Source of the DNA: Kiritimatiellia bacterium
Lineage (GTDB): Bacteria > Verrucomicrobiota > Kiritimatiellia > RFP12 > UBA1067
DNA: 8,687 nt
Assembly (NCBI GenBank): GCA_017479035.1
Contig: JAFVCR010000184.1
Span: forward strand, 1 to 8,687
Direction: 5' to 3'
Both the position numbers and the translations under genes were made by a program. Every line of letters begins with the position of its first letter. Positions within the stretch are counted from its first letter, which is position 1. The notes under the pieces are model-generated. The model did no database searches. It saw only the letters and a list, made by a program, of their open reading frames with translations, and was not told the origin of the DNA. This document shows, in pieces, positions 1 through 5,859 of this stretch.

Positions 1-63
1 CGCTGCCGCCGCGATGCCATTGGCAGGATCGGCAAGCCCAGGGACGATGTGGAGAATTTTCAT
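1..63 (-). CDS. N-terminus of probable family 4-type glycosyltransferase (partial)
   Basis: Only the first 21 codons are inside the window; the gene runs off the left edge. It reads MKILHIVPGL followed by ADPANGIAAAA. That is the usual opening of GT-B glycosyltransferases of family 4: a first beta strand ending in H-V-P-G-L, then a G-I-x-x-A loop that meets the sugar nucleotide or acceptor. The start ATG (63-61) overlaps the TGA of the upstream SLOG gene as ATGA, so the two are probably translationally coupled. From context it would act in the cytoplasm or at the inner membrane on a surface polysaccharide. With so few residues the family is a guess from the motif; the open frame and the coupling are seen directly. 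Confidence 0.55.
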   Translation of the reverse strand, partial: MKILHIVPGLADPANGIAAAA

Positions 64-539
64 ACAGGGGAAAGGATACGATATGGAAGTGCGGGGAATT
101 CGCGCAAAAGCGAAGCAAGCGAGCCCGACTCGTCAAGCGAACCGAAAACGATCTCGTTTGCTTCGCGAATGATGTAGCGATTGCGTGCGAGCGCGGACTC
201 CTGCGTGACGCGGGTAGCAGTGGAGGCTATCGGCGAGATGGCCAACAAACGACCGGATCCAATTGCCGGGCGGAGATATGCGGGTATTTCCTGCCAAAGC
301 GCACGCGCCAAGACCAATATCAGTGGCTGGGAGCCAGCAAGGAGAAGTGTGAATACGTGTTTCTCGAGTGCGGACTGTGCGCCTGTAATCACACATTGTG
401 CCGAGTTGCGGACATCCAACGCCCATTCGTGGCATTTGAGTGCGGCGGCGGACGATGTGCGGCGCGAAGAAAGAAAAGCCGTCTTGCGAAGGTCGAGAAG
501 TGTTGCATTGCCGACCATTTGCAGCGTGACGGGTATCAT
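60..539 (-). CDS. DprA-like SLOG/Rossmann-fold protein, function unknown
   Basis: A 159-residue cytosolic protein resembling the stand-alone SLOG (DprA/Smf-like) family, which has a Rossmann fold that binds a nucleotide or nucleic acid but lacks the SAM-like and winged-helix domains of true DprA. Family landmarks in order are FLSSRR (residues 22-27, the phosphate-binding strand and turn), ITGAQSALEK (51-60, where family members have a G-x-x-S-x-x-E-K segment), LARAL (77-81), GRLLAISPI (96-104) and RNRYIIREANEIVFG (119-133), the last matching the R-N-R/A-D region of DprA. The start at 539 overlaps the stop of the DUF2062 gene as ATGA, and AGGAAGG (complement of 550-556) is a fair ribosome site 10 nt upstream. 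It need not act in DNA uptake; its neighbours point to the cell envelope. The family is fairly sure, the role unknown. Confidence 0.72.
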   Translation of the reverse strand: MIPVTLQMVGNATLLDLRKTAFLSSRRTSSAAALKCHEWALDVRNSAQCVITGAQSALEKHVFTLLLAGSQPLILVLARALWQEIPAYLRPAIGSGRLLAISPIASTATRVTQESALARNRYIIREANEIVFGSLDESGSLASLLREFPALPYRILSPV

Positions 540-1045
540 TGCCGTGCGGCCTTCCTGCGCTGGACGCGCATGCGATGCGCTACTACAAAACGTTTGACGG
601 CTATGTAGGTGGCTGGTGTCACGATGAGAGCCAGCAGAATGCCGCCGATGAAAAATCCGCCGACCACGCGTCCGCCTAGGTCTGCAAGAATACGCCAGCC
701 GGCACGGCTGAATATGTTTATTTCAACAAGTCGTGCAAAGATGTCGTTGCGCAGGTACTCCCACGTGAGCGGTTCGCCAAGAATCCGGCTGCCCACCCAG
801 CATTGCGCGGGATAGATGAATATGATTGAAACGGGATTGGTGATTAGCGTGCCGAGCGTTGCACCTATTTTGCTTATTTTGAAGCGGAATGCAAGAGGTA
901 TAGATATGATAAGTTGCAGACCAAAGGGGATTGTGCTCCCGATGCATACGCCCAATGCCCAGCCCCGCGCGATGTTTTCGGGCGGGGCTTTTTCGGCGAC
1001 TATTTTGTGCCGTAGCAGGCGGATGTATGCACGAATAGCGAACAT
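536..1045 (-). CDS. DUF2062 family inner-membrane protein
   Basis: A 169-residue protein matching DUF2062 (PF09835), small integral membrane proteins of unknown biochemical role. Three hydrophobic stretches are visible, at about residues 28-54, 60-90 and 126-152. The family hallmarks are present: an N-terminal basic segment, a G-x-x-x-G-x-x-x-P helix (GVCIGSTIPFG, 32-42) and the T-N-P turn (69-71) followed by an aromatic-proline helix. The C-terminus is strongly basic (RMRVQRRKAARQ), as expected for a cytoplasmic tail. DUF2062 occurs elsewhere fused or next to glycosyltransferases, which agrees with the glycosyltransferase start two genes downstream, so a role in envelope polysaccharide handling is a reasonable inference. 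The ATG at 1045 lies 3 nt after the DUF1015 stop, with no clear Shine-Dalgarno site, suggesting translational coupling. Confidence 0.85.
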   Translation of the reverse strand: MFAIRAYIRLLRHKIVAEKAPPENIARGWALGVCIGSTIPFGLQLIISIPLAFRFKISKIGATLGTLITNPVSIIFIYPAQCWVGSRILGEPLTWEYLRNDIFARLVEINIFSRAGWRILADLGGRVVGGFFIGGILLALIVTPATYIAVKRFVVAHRMRVQRRKAARQ

Positions 1046-1048
1046 CCG

Positions 1049-2239
1049 TCAGCACGAATGGACGAAAAGACCGGAACGGAGTTTCGGCTCGAACCAAGTG
1101 GATTTGGGAGGCATTACGGCTCCTGCGTCGGCTATGTCCATCATTTGGTCGATAGTGACGGGGAACATGGAGAATGCCGCCGCCGCTTCGCCTTTGTCGA
1201 CGGCATCTGCAAGCGCTTGCGTGCCGCGAATGCCGCCCATGAACGATATGCGCGGGCTCTTGCGCGGATTTTCGATGCCGAGTACCGGCGCGAGGAGCCG
1301 ATCCTGCAGAACGCTGACATCAAGCCGCGCTACGGGATCTGTGCCGGTTGGCTTGTCCCACGCGAGGTCGTGCCATGCGCCGTTGAGGTAGAGACGGACG
1401 TGGCATGGAGATGCAACTTCGCCGTCCGGTGCGGGGGTGACGGTGAATACGTTTGCCACCTTGGCAAGGAACTCCTCGGCCACGAGACCGTTCAAGTCCG
1501 CCACGAGGCGGTTGTAAGGGAGAAGTTTCAGTTGTTTGGCTGGGAATATGACGGCCATGAAACGGCGGTATTCTCCGCCTTTGGCCGCCGCCGCACGCGC
1601 CGCCGCTGCCGCACGATGGTGCCCGTCGGCAATGTATGCGCATGGGACTTTGGCGAATGCGTCAACGAGAGCATCGGTTTCGTCAATGCGCCATGCGGTA
1701 TGGCGGATGCCGTCATCAGCGGTGAAATCGAAAGCAGGTTCGCCGGCCATCGCTTTTGCCACGAGGACATCTATTATGGCATCGTCGCGGTAGGTCAGAA
1801 AGACTGGACCGGTGTGCGCCTTGAGGGTAAGGATATGGCGGGTGCGGTCGTCCTCCTTGTCGTTGCGGGTCTTCTCGTGTCGCTTGAGGATTCCGTTTTT
1901 GTAGTCGTCGGTTTCAAAACACGCAACGATGCCGGTCTGTGCATGGTCGCCCATTATCTGGCGGTAGGCATACAGGCACGGCGATGCGTCCTGCGAGAGG
2001 ATGCCTTCGTCTCGCATTGCATCGAGAGCCTTTTTCGCCTGGTGGTAGGCTTCTTCAGAATCGCACGGAGTGCCTGGCGCGAGGTCGATTTCGGGGCGGC
2101 TAACGTGCAGGAAAGAGTATTTATTGCCGGCCGCGAGGGCTGAGGCCTCGGCGGTGTCAACCACATCGTAAGGAACAGCGGCCACCTTGCCGGCCAAATC
2201 TGCGGCGGGGCGCCATGCGCGGAAAGGATTGATTTTCAT
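1049..2239 (-). CDS. DUF1015 family protein (COG4198), possible ParB/SerK-like fold
   Basis: A 396-residue cytosolic protein of the DUF1015 family. It opens with the family start MKINPFRAWRP followed by KVAAVPYDVV (residues 18-27) and NKYSFLHVSRPEIDL (39-53). It continues with KRHEKTR and KEDDR (about 119-132), IADGHHRAAAA (203-213), an FMGG motif and the closing MPPKSTWFEPKLRSGLF. The DGHHR motif (205-209) resembles the D-G-x-H-R signature of ParB/Srx-like proteins, including the ADP-dependent serine kinase SerK. A small-molecule kinase activity is therefore conceivable but unproven. The frame stays open upstream to 2323, but the family start and the two hairpins at 2259-2315 favour ATG at 2239. 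No convincing promoter of its own was found, so it is probably read from the promoter at 2932-2960. It heads the run of coupled genes towards the glycosyltransferase. Confidence 0.9.
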   Translation of the reverse strand: MKINPFRAWRPAADLAGKVAAVPYDVVDTAEASALAAGNKYSFLHVSRPEIDLAPGTPCDSEEAYHQAKKALDAMRDEGILSQDASPCLYAYRQIMGDHAQTGIVACFETDDYKNGILKRHEKTRNDKEDDRTRHILTLKAHTGPVFLTYRDDAIIDVLVAKAMAGEPAFDFTADDGIRHTAWRIDETDALVDAFAKVPCAYIADGHHRAAAAARAAAAKGGEYRRFMAVIFPAKQLKLLPYNRLVADLNGLVAEEFLAKVANVFTVTPAPDGEVASPCHVRLYLNGAWHDLAWDKPTGTDPVARLDVSVLQDRLLAPVLGIENPRKSPRISFMGGIRGTQALADAVDKGEAAAAFSMFPVTIDQMMDIADAGAVMPPKSTWFEPKLRSGLFVHSC

Positions 2240-2258
2240 GTCGGTAATGAGTAAGAGT

Positions 2259-2315
2259 TTTCCATGTGGAAACCGAAGTGTGCGGATGCAACGATGCTGC
2301 AAGCGGCACACTTCG
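2259..2315. repeat. Two adjacent inverted repeats in the spacer between the repeat-protein gene and DUF1015
   Basis: The first is TTTCCA (2259-2264) and TGGAAA (2267-2272) around a 2-nt loop. The second is a perfect 10-bp pair, CGAAGTGTGC (2274-2283) and GCACACTTCG (2306-2315), enclosing 22 nt. In the minus-strand transcript both lie between the upstream stop (2330) and the DUF1015 start (2239). Neither is followed by a U-tract, so they are poor intrinsic terminators. An RNA-stability element, a partial attenuator or a dyad operator all fit. The pairing is seen in the sequence; the role is inferred. Confidence 0.5.
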
Positions 2316-2329
2316 ATCCGCAAGGTGTT

Positions 2330-2893
2330 TCAAAATCTGGTGTATTCGTTAAGCCCGATGTTGACGATGGGGCAGAAGGGCAGTTCGGACTCGCGAATGA
2401 TGTTGACGATGCCGACCTGGAAGCCATACATCGTCTCTGCACGGTTTACGATGCCGACCTGGAAGCCATAGACAGCGTTGGCGACATTGACGATGCCGCC
2501 CTGTGCGCCGCGAATGGTCTGTACTTCGTTGAAGAGACCCAACTGGATGCCGAAAAGGTCTGCCCTCCCGGCGGTGTTGTAGATGCCTACCTGGATGCCT
2601 GCGAGCTGGTCGATGGCATCGTTGCGCAGCAAGTTCGTCTGCAAGCCTTCCATGTAACGGACGTGGCTGTAGATGCCAATGTCGAAGCCAGTCACGCTAT
2701 CGACCGTGCCATAGGGGAGAGTGAGATGGAGACCCGTGATGTCGGGAGCGTCCGAAGTATTGAACGAGAGCCACAGCGGCCACGAAGTTTTCTCGGAAGG
2801 TGCCTGCGCGGGGGCAACCTCGTCTTGCGCTTCCTGTGCCATAACACCCATCACCGCAAAAGCGGCCACACACACGAGCAGAAACTTTTTCAT
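2330..2893 (-). CDS. Secreted LA_2272-type surface repeat protein
   Basis: A 187-residue exported protein. The N-terminus is a signal peptide: MKK, a hydrophobic core to about residue 17, and probable cleavage after VMA (17-19). An acidic, Ala/Pro-rich linker follows. From residue 69 there are seven tandem units of 14-16 residues starting at 69, 83, 99, 115, 129, 143 and 157, with consensus G-[FI]-Q-[VL]-G-[IL]-[YVF]-N. This is the pattern of the LA_2272 surface repeat family, probably a beta-solenoid or beta-sheet outer-membrane or surface protein. The chain ends in phenylalanine, as many outer-membrane beta proteins do. ATG at 2893 is preceded by an AAAGGA-type ribosome site and a clear promoter. 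The opposite strand carries a 224-codon open frame that I consider a shadow. The molecular role is unknown. Confidence 0.82.
   Translation of the reverse strand: MKKFLLVCVAAFAVMGVMAQEAQDEVAPAQAPSEKTSWPLWLSFNTSDAPDITGLHLTLPYGTVDSVTGFDIGIYSHVRYMEGLQTNLLRNDAIDQLAGIQVGIYNTAGRADLFGIQLGLFNEVQTIRGAQGGIVNVANAVYGFQVGIVNRAETMYGFQVGIVNIIRESELPFCPIVNIGLNEYTRF
2406..2470 (-). repeat. Near-identical 42-bp tandem DNA repeat inside the surface-repeat gene
   Basis: A 23-bp block occurs twice without a mismatch, at 2406-2428 and 2448-2470, a period of 42 bp or 14 codons. It encodes the last two repeat units (YGFQVGIVN at residues 142-150 and 156-164). The other units are diverged at DNA level, so these two copies look recently duplicated or homogenised. 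Confidence 0.85.
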
Positions 2894-2931
2894 CGCGGGA
2901 AAATCCTTTCGGGAACTTTCATTTTGTCTAC

Positions 2932-2960
2932 ATTATAGAACATTCCGCAAATTTTCGCAA
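2932..2960 (-). promoter_or_regulatory. Sigma-70-like promoter of the surface-repeat gene
   Basis: On the minus strand, TTGCGA (2960-2955) is followed by exactly 17 nt and TATAAT (2937-2932). The expected transcription start is near 2925, giving a leader of about 32 nt before the ATG at 2893, with an AAAGGA ribosome site in that leader. The -35 has C rather than A at its fourth base, like two others in this window. Confidence 0.75.
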
Positions 2961-3003
2961 GCAAAATCTTTTCGCATGGGGGCGAGAATTGCGGGCGAAA
3001 GTG

Positions 3004-3618
3004 CTATATGGCGGTGATTATCTCATCGGCGAGGGCGAGGTCGGCAGGATTGCCGTAACCCCATGCGACCGCCACCGTGCGCAAGCCGTTGGCGCGCCCC
3101 GCTTCGATGTCGTCTTTCGTGTCGCCAATCATTACGGCATCGGAAGGTGCTATGCCGCGTTCTACGAGGGCATCGTGCAGGAAAACCGGCTTGCGGCGCA
3201 CGTTTGCGGGGTTCTGGTCGCTCGTCCACCATCCGTCAATCCATGAGTCCCAGCCGAATTTGCGGAGGATCAGTTCTAGTGCGCGGCAACGTTTGTTCGT
3301 GGCGATGTATACTTTGTGGCCTTGCGATTTGAGGGACTTGAGCCATTGTTCCACGCCTGGATAAGGTGCGGTGCTGGGGAAGCCGGAGGTGTCGTAACGC
3401 AAGGCGAAGGCACGGCGAATCTCGGCTATGAGAGCGTCTATGGCGGGATGAGAAGGGAAGAGTTCTTTCGTTATCTCGTTTATGGACGGGCCGGTGCGAT
3501 ATACCTTGTCGAAATGAGGGCATTCCAGCCCTAGATCCTCGATGGCCGCCCGCCAAGCGAGTTTTATGTCTTTTTCGGTATCCGCGAGGGTGCCGTCGAA
3601 ATCGAAGAAATAATGCAT
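3004..3618 (-). CDS. HAD-superfamily phosphatase, phosphoglycolate phosphatase-like
   Basis: A 204-residue cytosolic hydrolase of the haloacid dehalogenase superfamily, subfamily with a helical cap (PGPase/Gph-like). All four motifs are present. Motif I is FFDFDGTLADT (residues 4-14; D6 the nucleophile, D8 the acid/base). Motif II is IATNK (105-109, T107). Motif III lysine is K143 (RRKP). Motif IV is GDTKDD (165-170), which binds Mg2+. The cap lies at about residues 18-80, containing RTGPSINEI. The substrate cannot be told from sequence; a phosphorylated sugar or glycolate is usual. The frame is open 31 codons further upstream, but that stretch covers the promoter and the preceding terminator hairpin, so ATG at 3618 is preferred. 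The gene is monocistronic or reads into the surface-repeat gene, and I saw no strong terminator after its TAG. Confidence 0.88.
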   Translation of the reverse strand: MHYFFDFDGTLADTEKDIKLAWRAAIEDLGLECPHFDKVYRTGPSINEITKELFPSHPAIDALIAEIRRAFALRYDTSGFPSTAPYPGVEQWLKSLKSQGHKVYIATNKRCRALELILRKFGWDSWIDGWWTSDQNPANVRRKPVFLHDALVERGIAPSDAVMIGDTKDDIEAGRANGLRTVAVAWGYGNPADLALADEIITAI

Positions 3619-3624
3619 GGCGAG

Positions 3625-3653
3625 AGTATAGCAAATATGCGGCATTTGCGCAA
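3625..3653 (-). promoter_or_regulatory. Promoter of the HAD gene, predicted leaderless
   Basis: On the minus strand, TTGCGC (3653-3648), 17 nt, then TATACT (3630-3625). Only six nt separate the -10 from the ATG at 3618, so transcription would begin at or within a base or two of the A of the start codon. No room for a Shine-Dalgarno site remains. Confidence 0.68.
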
Positions 3654-3670
3654 GTTTTTGCAGCGGTAAA

Positions 3671-3707
3671 CAAAAAAACGAAAGGAGCGCATTTCTGCGC
3701 TCCTTTT
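3671..3707 (-). terminator. Rho-independent terminator of the secreted beta-protein gene
   Basis: A perfect 11-bp stem: AAAGGAGCGCA (3681-3691) pairs with TGCGCTCCTTT (3696-3706) around a TTTC loop on the plus strand. In the minus-strand transcript the hairpin is followed by CG and seven U (3678-3672). It lies about 24 nt beyond the stop of the secreted-protein gene and just before the HAD promoter. Confidence 0.9.
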
Positions 3708-3730
3708 GCACATCTGTGCCGCGCCGGTCA

Positions 3731-4885
3731 TCACGGAGCGACAGTTACTTTGAAATAGCGCACGGATTGACCGTCGGCCGGTGCAATATCCACCGTTATC
3801 GTGCCGTTTGCGGTAACGTTCTGCGTACCTGCGGCAGTCCACTCTCCGGAGCCGTCTTTGCTATATATCGTGGCTTTCCCGTTGACGGACGCGGGGACTG
3901 TGAACGTGGCCTGTGTGCCGCTGCCGCTTACGGTGAACGATTCGATGGTGAATTTGGCGGTTGCGTCCACGGGGCTTATGCCGGCGAGATAGCACTGCGC
4001 AACAGACATATTGTTTGCGGCGGTGGTTGATGCAGTGGAAAGATCGTAGGTGAGGAGCCATTTGACGGGAACGGCCACGTCCTTGGCACCGTCATCGCCC
4101 ATTTGCACGGTTGCATTGCCGAAAGTGGAAACGGCCACCTGATTCCCGCCTACAACTTCGTACTGGTCGCTCACGACAACGTCGTCAAGCATTGTAGCAC
4201 CGATTACAGTGATGCCCCCGAATGCGGAAGAGGAGGTCTTTGTTGTATCGTTTATATCGAACCACGCGCCGGTTGGGGATATGTCGCCAGTGGCGGTTTT
4301 GCCGTGCCAAGCTGCGGCATCCACGCCGGAATTCTTGGCCACGCCGTTGGCATCGATGAGGACGCGGCAGAGTTTTGACTGGTAGTTTATCGTGAATGTT
4401 GCGCGCACCCACTGGTCGTTTTCGAGGTTGGAGGAGGTTTTCTCCCATGTCCACGCACCGTTGTAGAGATGGCCTACGTTGACGAAACCTTCGGAGTCGA
4501 TCGAGATGACGAGCGTGCCTTGGTTTTCGTCGTCGATCGTCTGGCCGAGTTCTTCCGTGGAGCGGACGGCCTTGAACATCAAATCCACAGTAGCCTCGTT
4601 CGCGCCGCCGGAGAGGATTGCAGACCCTTTGGTGGCGGCATCGTAATTGGCAGTGTCGCTTACGGATATGACTTTGGCGTGCGAGCCGGAGATGGGCAGG
4701 TCGATCTTGTCGTATGTGTATGAGGTTTCTTCAATGGTGACACCAGACCATCCCGTTGCGGCGGCACCTACGGTCTCCGACTCGAAGGATTGGTCTATCT
4801 TGCCGCCTGAAGTCTCCGCCAAAAGCGTGGATGCAGCGAGCGCGGAAACAATAGCGGCAACTTGCGCAGTTTTTGTGATTGTCAT
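3731..4885 (-). CDS. Secreted LamG/concanavalin-like beta-sandwich protein, function unknown
   Basis: A 384-residue exported protein. The signal peptide spans residues 1-23 (MTITK, an Ala-rich core, cleavage after TLLA). Residues 30-240 alternate short hydrophobic strands with polar loops and fit a LamG/concanavalin-like jelly roll, with DQSFESETVG near its start and MLDDVVVSD at its end. Around residues 287-305 is NNMSVAQCYLAGISP, a degenerate form of the N-G-M-...-Y-L-A-G-T-D-P segment common in secreted Verrucomicrobia-type proteins. A second small beta domain closes the chain at RYFKVTVAP. Three in-frame ATGs exist (4903, 4891, 4885). The GGGGAGAGG site is 7 nt before 4885 but only 1 nt before 4891, so 4885 is chosen. 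With a near-consensus promoter and a strong terminator it is a well-expressed single-gene unit. A surface or glycan-binding role is a guess. Confidence 0.7.
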   Translation of the reverse strand: MTITKTAQVAAIVSALAASTLLAETSGGKIDQSFESETVGAAATGWSGVTIEETSYTYDKIDLPISGSHAKVISVSDTANYDAATKGSAILSGGANEATVDLMFKAVRSTEELGQTIDDENQGTLVISIDSEGFVNVGHLYNGAWTWEKTSSNLENDQWVRATFTINYQSKLCRVLIDANGVAKNSGVDAAAWHGKTATGDISPTGAWFDINDTTKTSSSAFGGITVIGATMLDDVVVSDQYEVVGGNQVAVSTFGNATVQMGDDGAKDVAVPVKWLLTYDLSTASTTAANNMSVAQCYLAGISPVDATAKFTIESFTVSGSGTQATFTVPASVNGKATIYSKDGSGEWTAAGTQNVTANGTITVDIAPADGQSVRYFKVTVAP

Positions 4886-4915
4886 AGCCATACCTCTCCC
4901 CATTTGTTTTGAGCC

Positions 4916-4944
4916 ATACTAACGCAAAAGAATGCAAATGTCAA
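4916..4944 (-). promoter_or_regulatory. Near-consensus promoter of the secreted beta-protein gene
   Basis: On the minus strand, a full-consensus -35 TTGACA (4944-4939), 17 nt, then TAGTAT (4921-4916). Transcription should begin near 4909, leaving a leader of about 24 nt with a strong purine-rich ribosome site (GGGGAGAGG) before ATG 4885. This is the best-matching promoter in the window. Confidence 0.8.
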
Positions 4945-4984
4945 GCGCAAATGTGCAGATTGCAAGGCTAGCGCAAGTGCACAA

Positions 4985-5013
4985 TTGCAAAATCCTCCGA
5001 AATGTGGTATAAT
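4985..5013 (+). promoter_or_regulatory. Promoter of the nfnAB-bamD-like operon, very short leader
   Basis: TTGCAA (4985-4990), 17 nt, then TATAAT (5008-5013). The predicted start is about 5020, three bases before the ATG at 5023, so the leader is nearly absent. AAAAGG just before the ATG is too close to act as a normal ribosome site. It is divergent from the secreted-protein promoter; the two -35 boxes are 40 bp apart. Confidence 0.78.
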
Positions 5014-5022
5014 ATAAAAGGT

Positions 5023-5853
5023 ATGAACAGAATACTAGAGAAGAAGCAACTCTCGGAGAACGTCTACGAAATGGTGGTGGAAAACCCTGCCATAGCGCAC
5101 GAGCGGAAGGCTGGGCAGTTTGTGATTTTGCAGGTCGACGAAGACTTCGGCGAGCGCATACCATTGACGATAGCGGATGCGGATGCGGAGAGGGGCACCG
5201 TCACGATTATTTTCCAGACCGTCGGCGCGTCCACCACCAAACTTTCGCGGTTTGAGCCGGGGGACGAGATACCGGTTTTCGTGGGGCCGTTGGGTAAACC
5301 AACTGACATCCGCAAGGCGGGGCATGTGGTGTGCGTGGGCGGCGGCGTGGGCGTGGCACCGTTGCATCCTATCGCGCAGGCGATGAAAGAAGCGGGAAAC
5401 AAGGTGACTATCGTAATCGGCGCTAGGACGAAAGAACTCGTGATAATGGAAGATGAAATGCGCCGCATTGCGGACGAGTTGATAATCGTGACAGACGACG
5501 GCTCGTACGGCAGAAAAGGCCTTGTAACCGCGCCGCTGAAAGAACTTTGCGAGAAGGGGGACGTGGATGAAGTGGTCGTCATCGGCCCGCCTGTGATGAT
5601 GAAGTTCGCCGCGCTGACCACAAAGCCGTTCGGCGTGAAGACGATAGCATCGCTCAATACGATAATGATAGACGGCACGGGGATGTGCGGAGGATGCCGC
5701 ATAACGGTGGGCGGCGAGACGAAGTTCGTATGCGTCGACGGCCCGGAGTTCAACGCGCACGAGGTCGATTGGGAGCAGATGCTGAAGCGTTCCGGTGCGT
5801 TCCGTGCAGAGGAGGCCTCCGCCAAGGAACACGTTTGCCGCATAAGGGGATGA
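5023..5853 (+). CDS. nfnA: NfnA-like FAD/NAD(P)-binding oxidoreductase subunit with [2Fe-2S] cluster
   Basis: A 276-residue cytosolic protein of the sulfide/dihydroorotate dehydrogenase-like FAD/NAD-binding family (ferredoxin-NADP reductase fold), the small subunit of NfnAB/SudAB enzymes. The FAD site ERIPLTIAD is at residues 44-52, GPLGKP at 88-93 and the pyridine nucleotide loop GGGVGVAPL at 106-114. The C-terminal cluster motif has D217, C222, C225 and C237 (IDGTGMCGGC...FVCVDGPEF), the one-Asp, three-Cys set known for the [2Fe-2S] cluster of NfnA. In NfnAB it passes electrons between NAD(H) and the large subunit, which couples NADPH oxidation to NAD+ and ferredoxin reduction by flavin bifurcation. 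An upstream ATG at 5002 overlaps the -10 box and is rejected. The partner gene begins 6 nt downstream. Family certain; NfnA versus SudB versus a glutamate synthase helper is not settled by sequence alone. Confidence 0.9.
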   Translation: MNRILEKKQLSENVYEMVVENPAIAHERKAGQFVILQVDEDFGERIPLTIADADAERGTVTIIFQTVGASTTKLSRFEPGDEIPVFVGPLGKPTDIRKAGHVVCVGGGVGVAPLHPIAQAMKEAGNKVTIVIGARTKELVIMEDEMRRIADELIIVTDDGSYGRKGLVTAPLKELCEKGDVDEVVVIGPPVMMKFAALTTKPFGVKTIASLNTIMIDGTGMCGGCRITVGGETKFVCVDGPEFNAHEVDWEQMLKRSGAFRAEEASAKEHVCRIRG

Positions 5854-5859
5854 TTTGAG

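Noticed and set aside
181..597. A 138-codon plus-strand open frame
   Set aside because: It is antisense to the SLOG gene, which fits a known family and shares ATGA overlaps with both neighbours.
1058..2143. A 361-codon plus-strand open frame
   Set aside because: It lies wholly opposite DUF1015, whose motifs are clear, and it has no family motif of its own.
2264..2938. A 224-codon acidic plus-strand open frame with D-x-D-L-E-A-I repeats
   Set aside because: The repeats are the complement of the LA_2272-type repeat gene, which has a signal peptide, ribosome site and promoter. The plus-strand frame has none of these.
3619..3711. A 31-codon N-terminal extension of the HAD protein
   Set aside because: It covers the promoter and part of the upstream terminator hairpin, and HAD proteins of this type begin just before the DFDGT motif.
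5002..5022. An alternative upstream ATG for nfnA at 5002
   Set aside because: It would place seven extra residues (MWYNIKG) over the -10 box, and the family begins at the MNRILEKK start.
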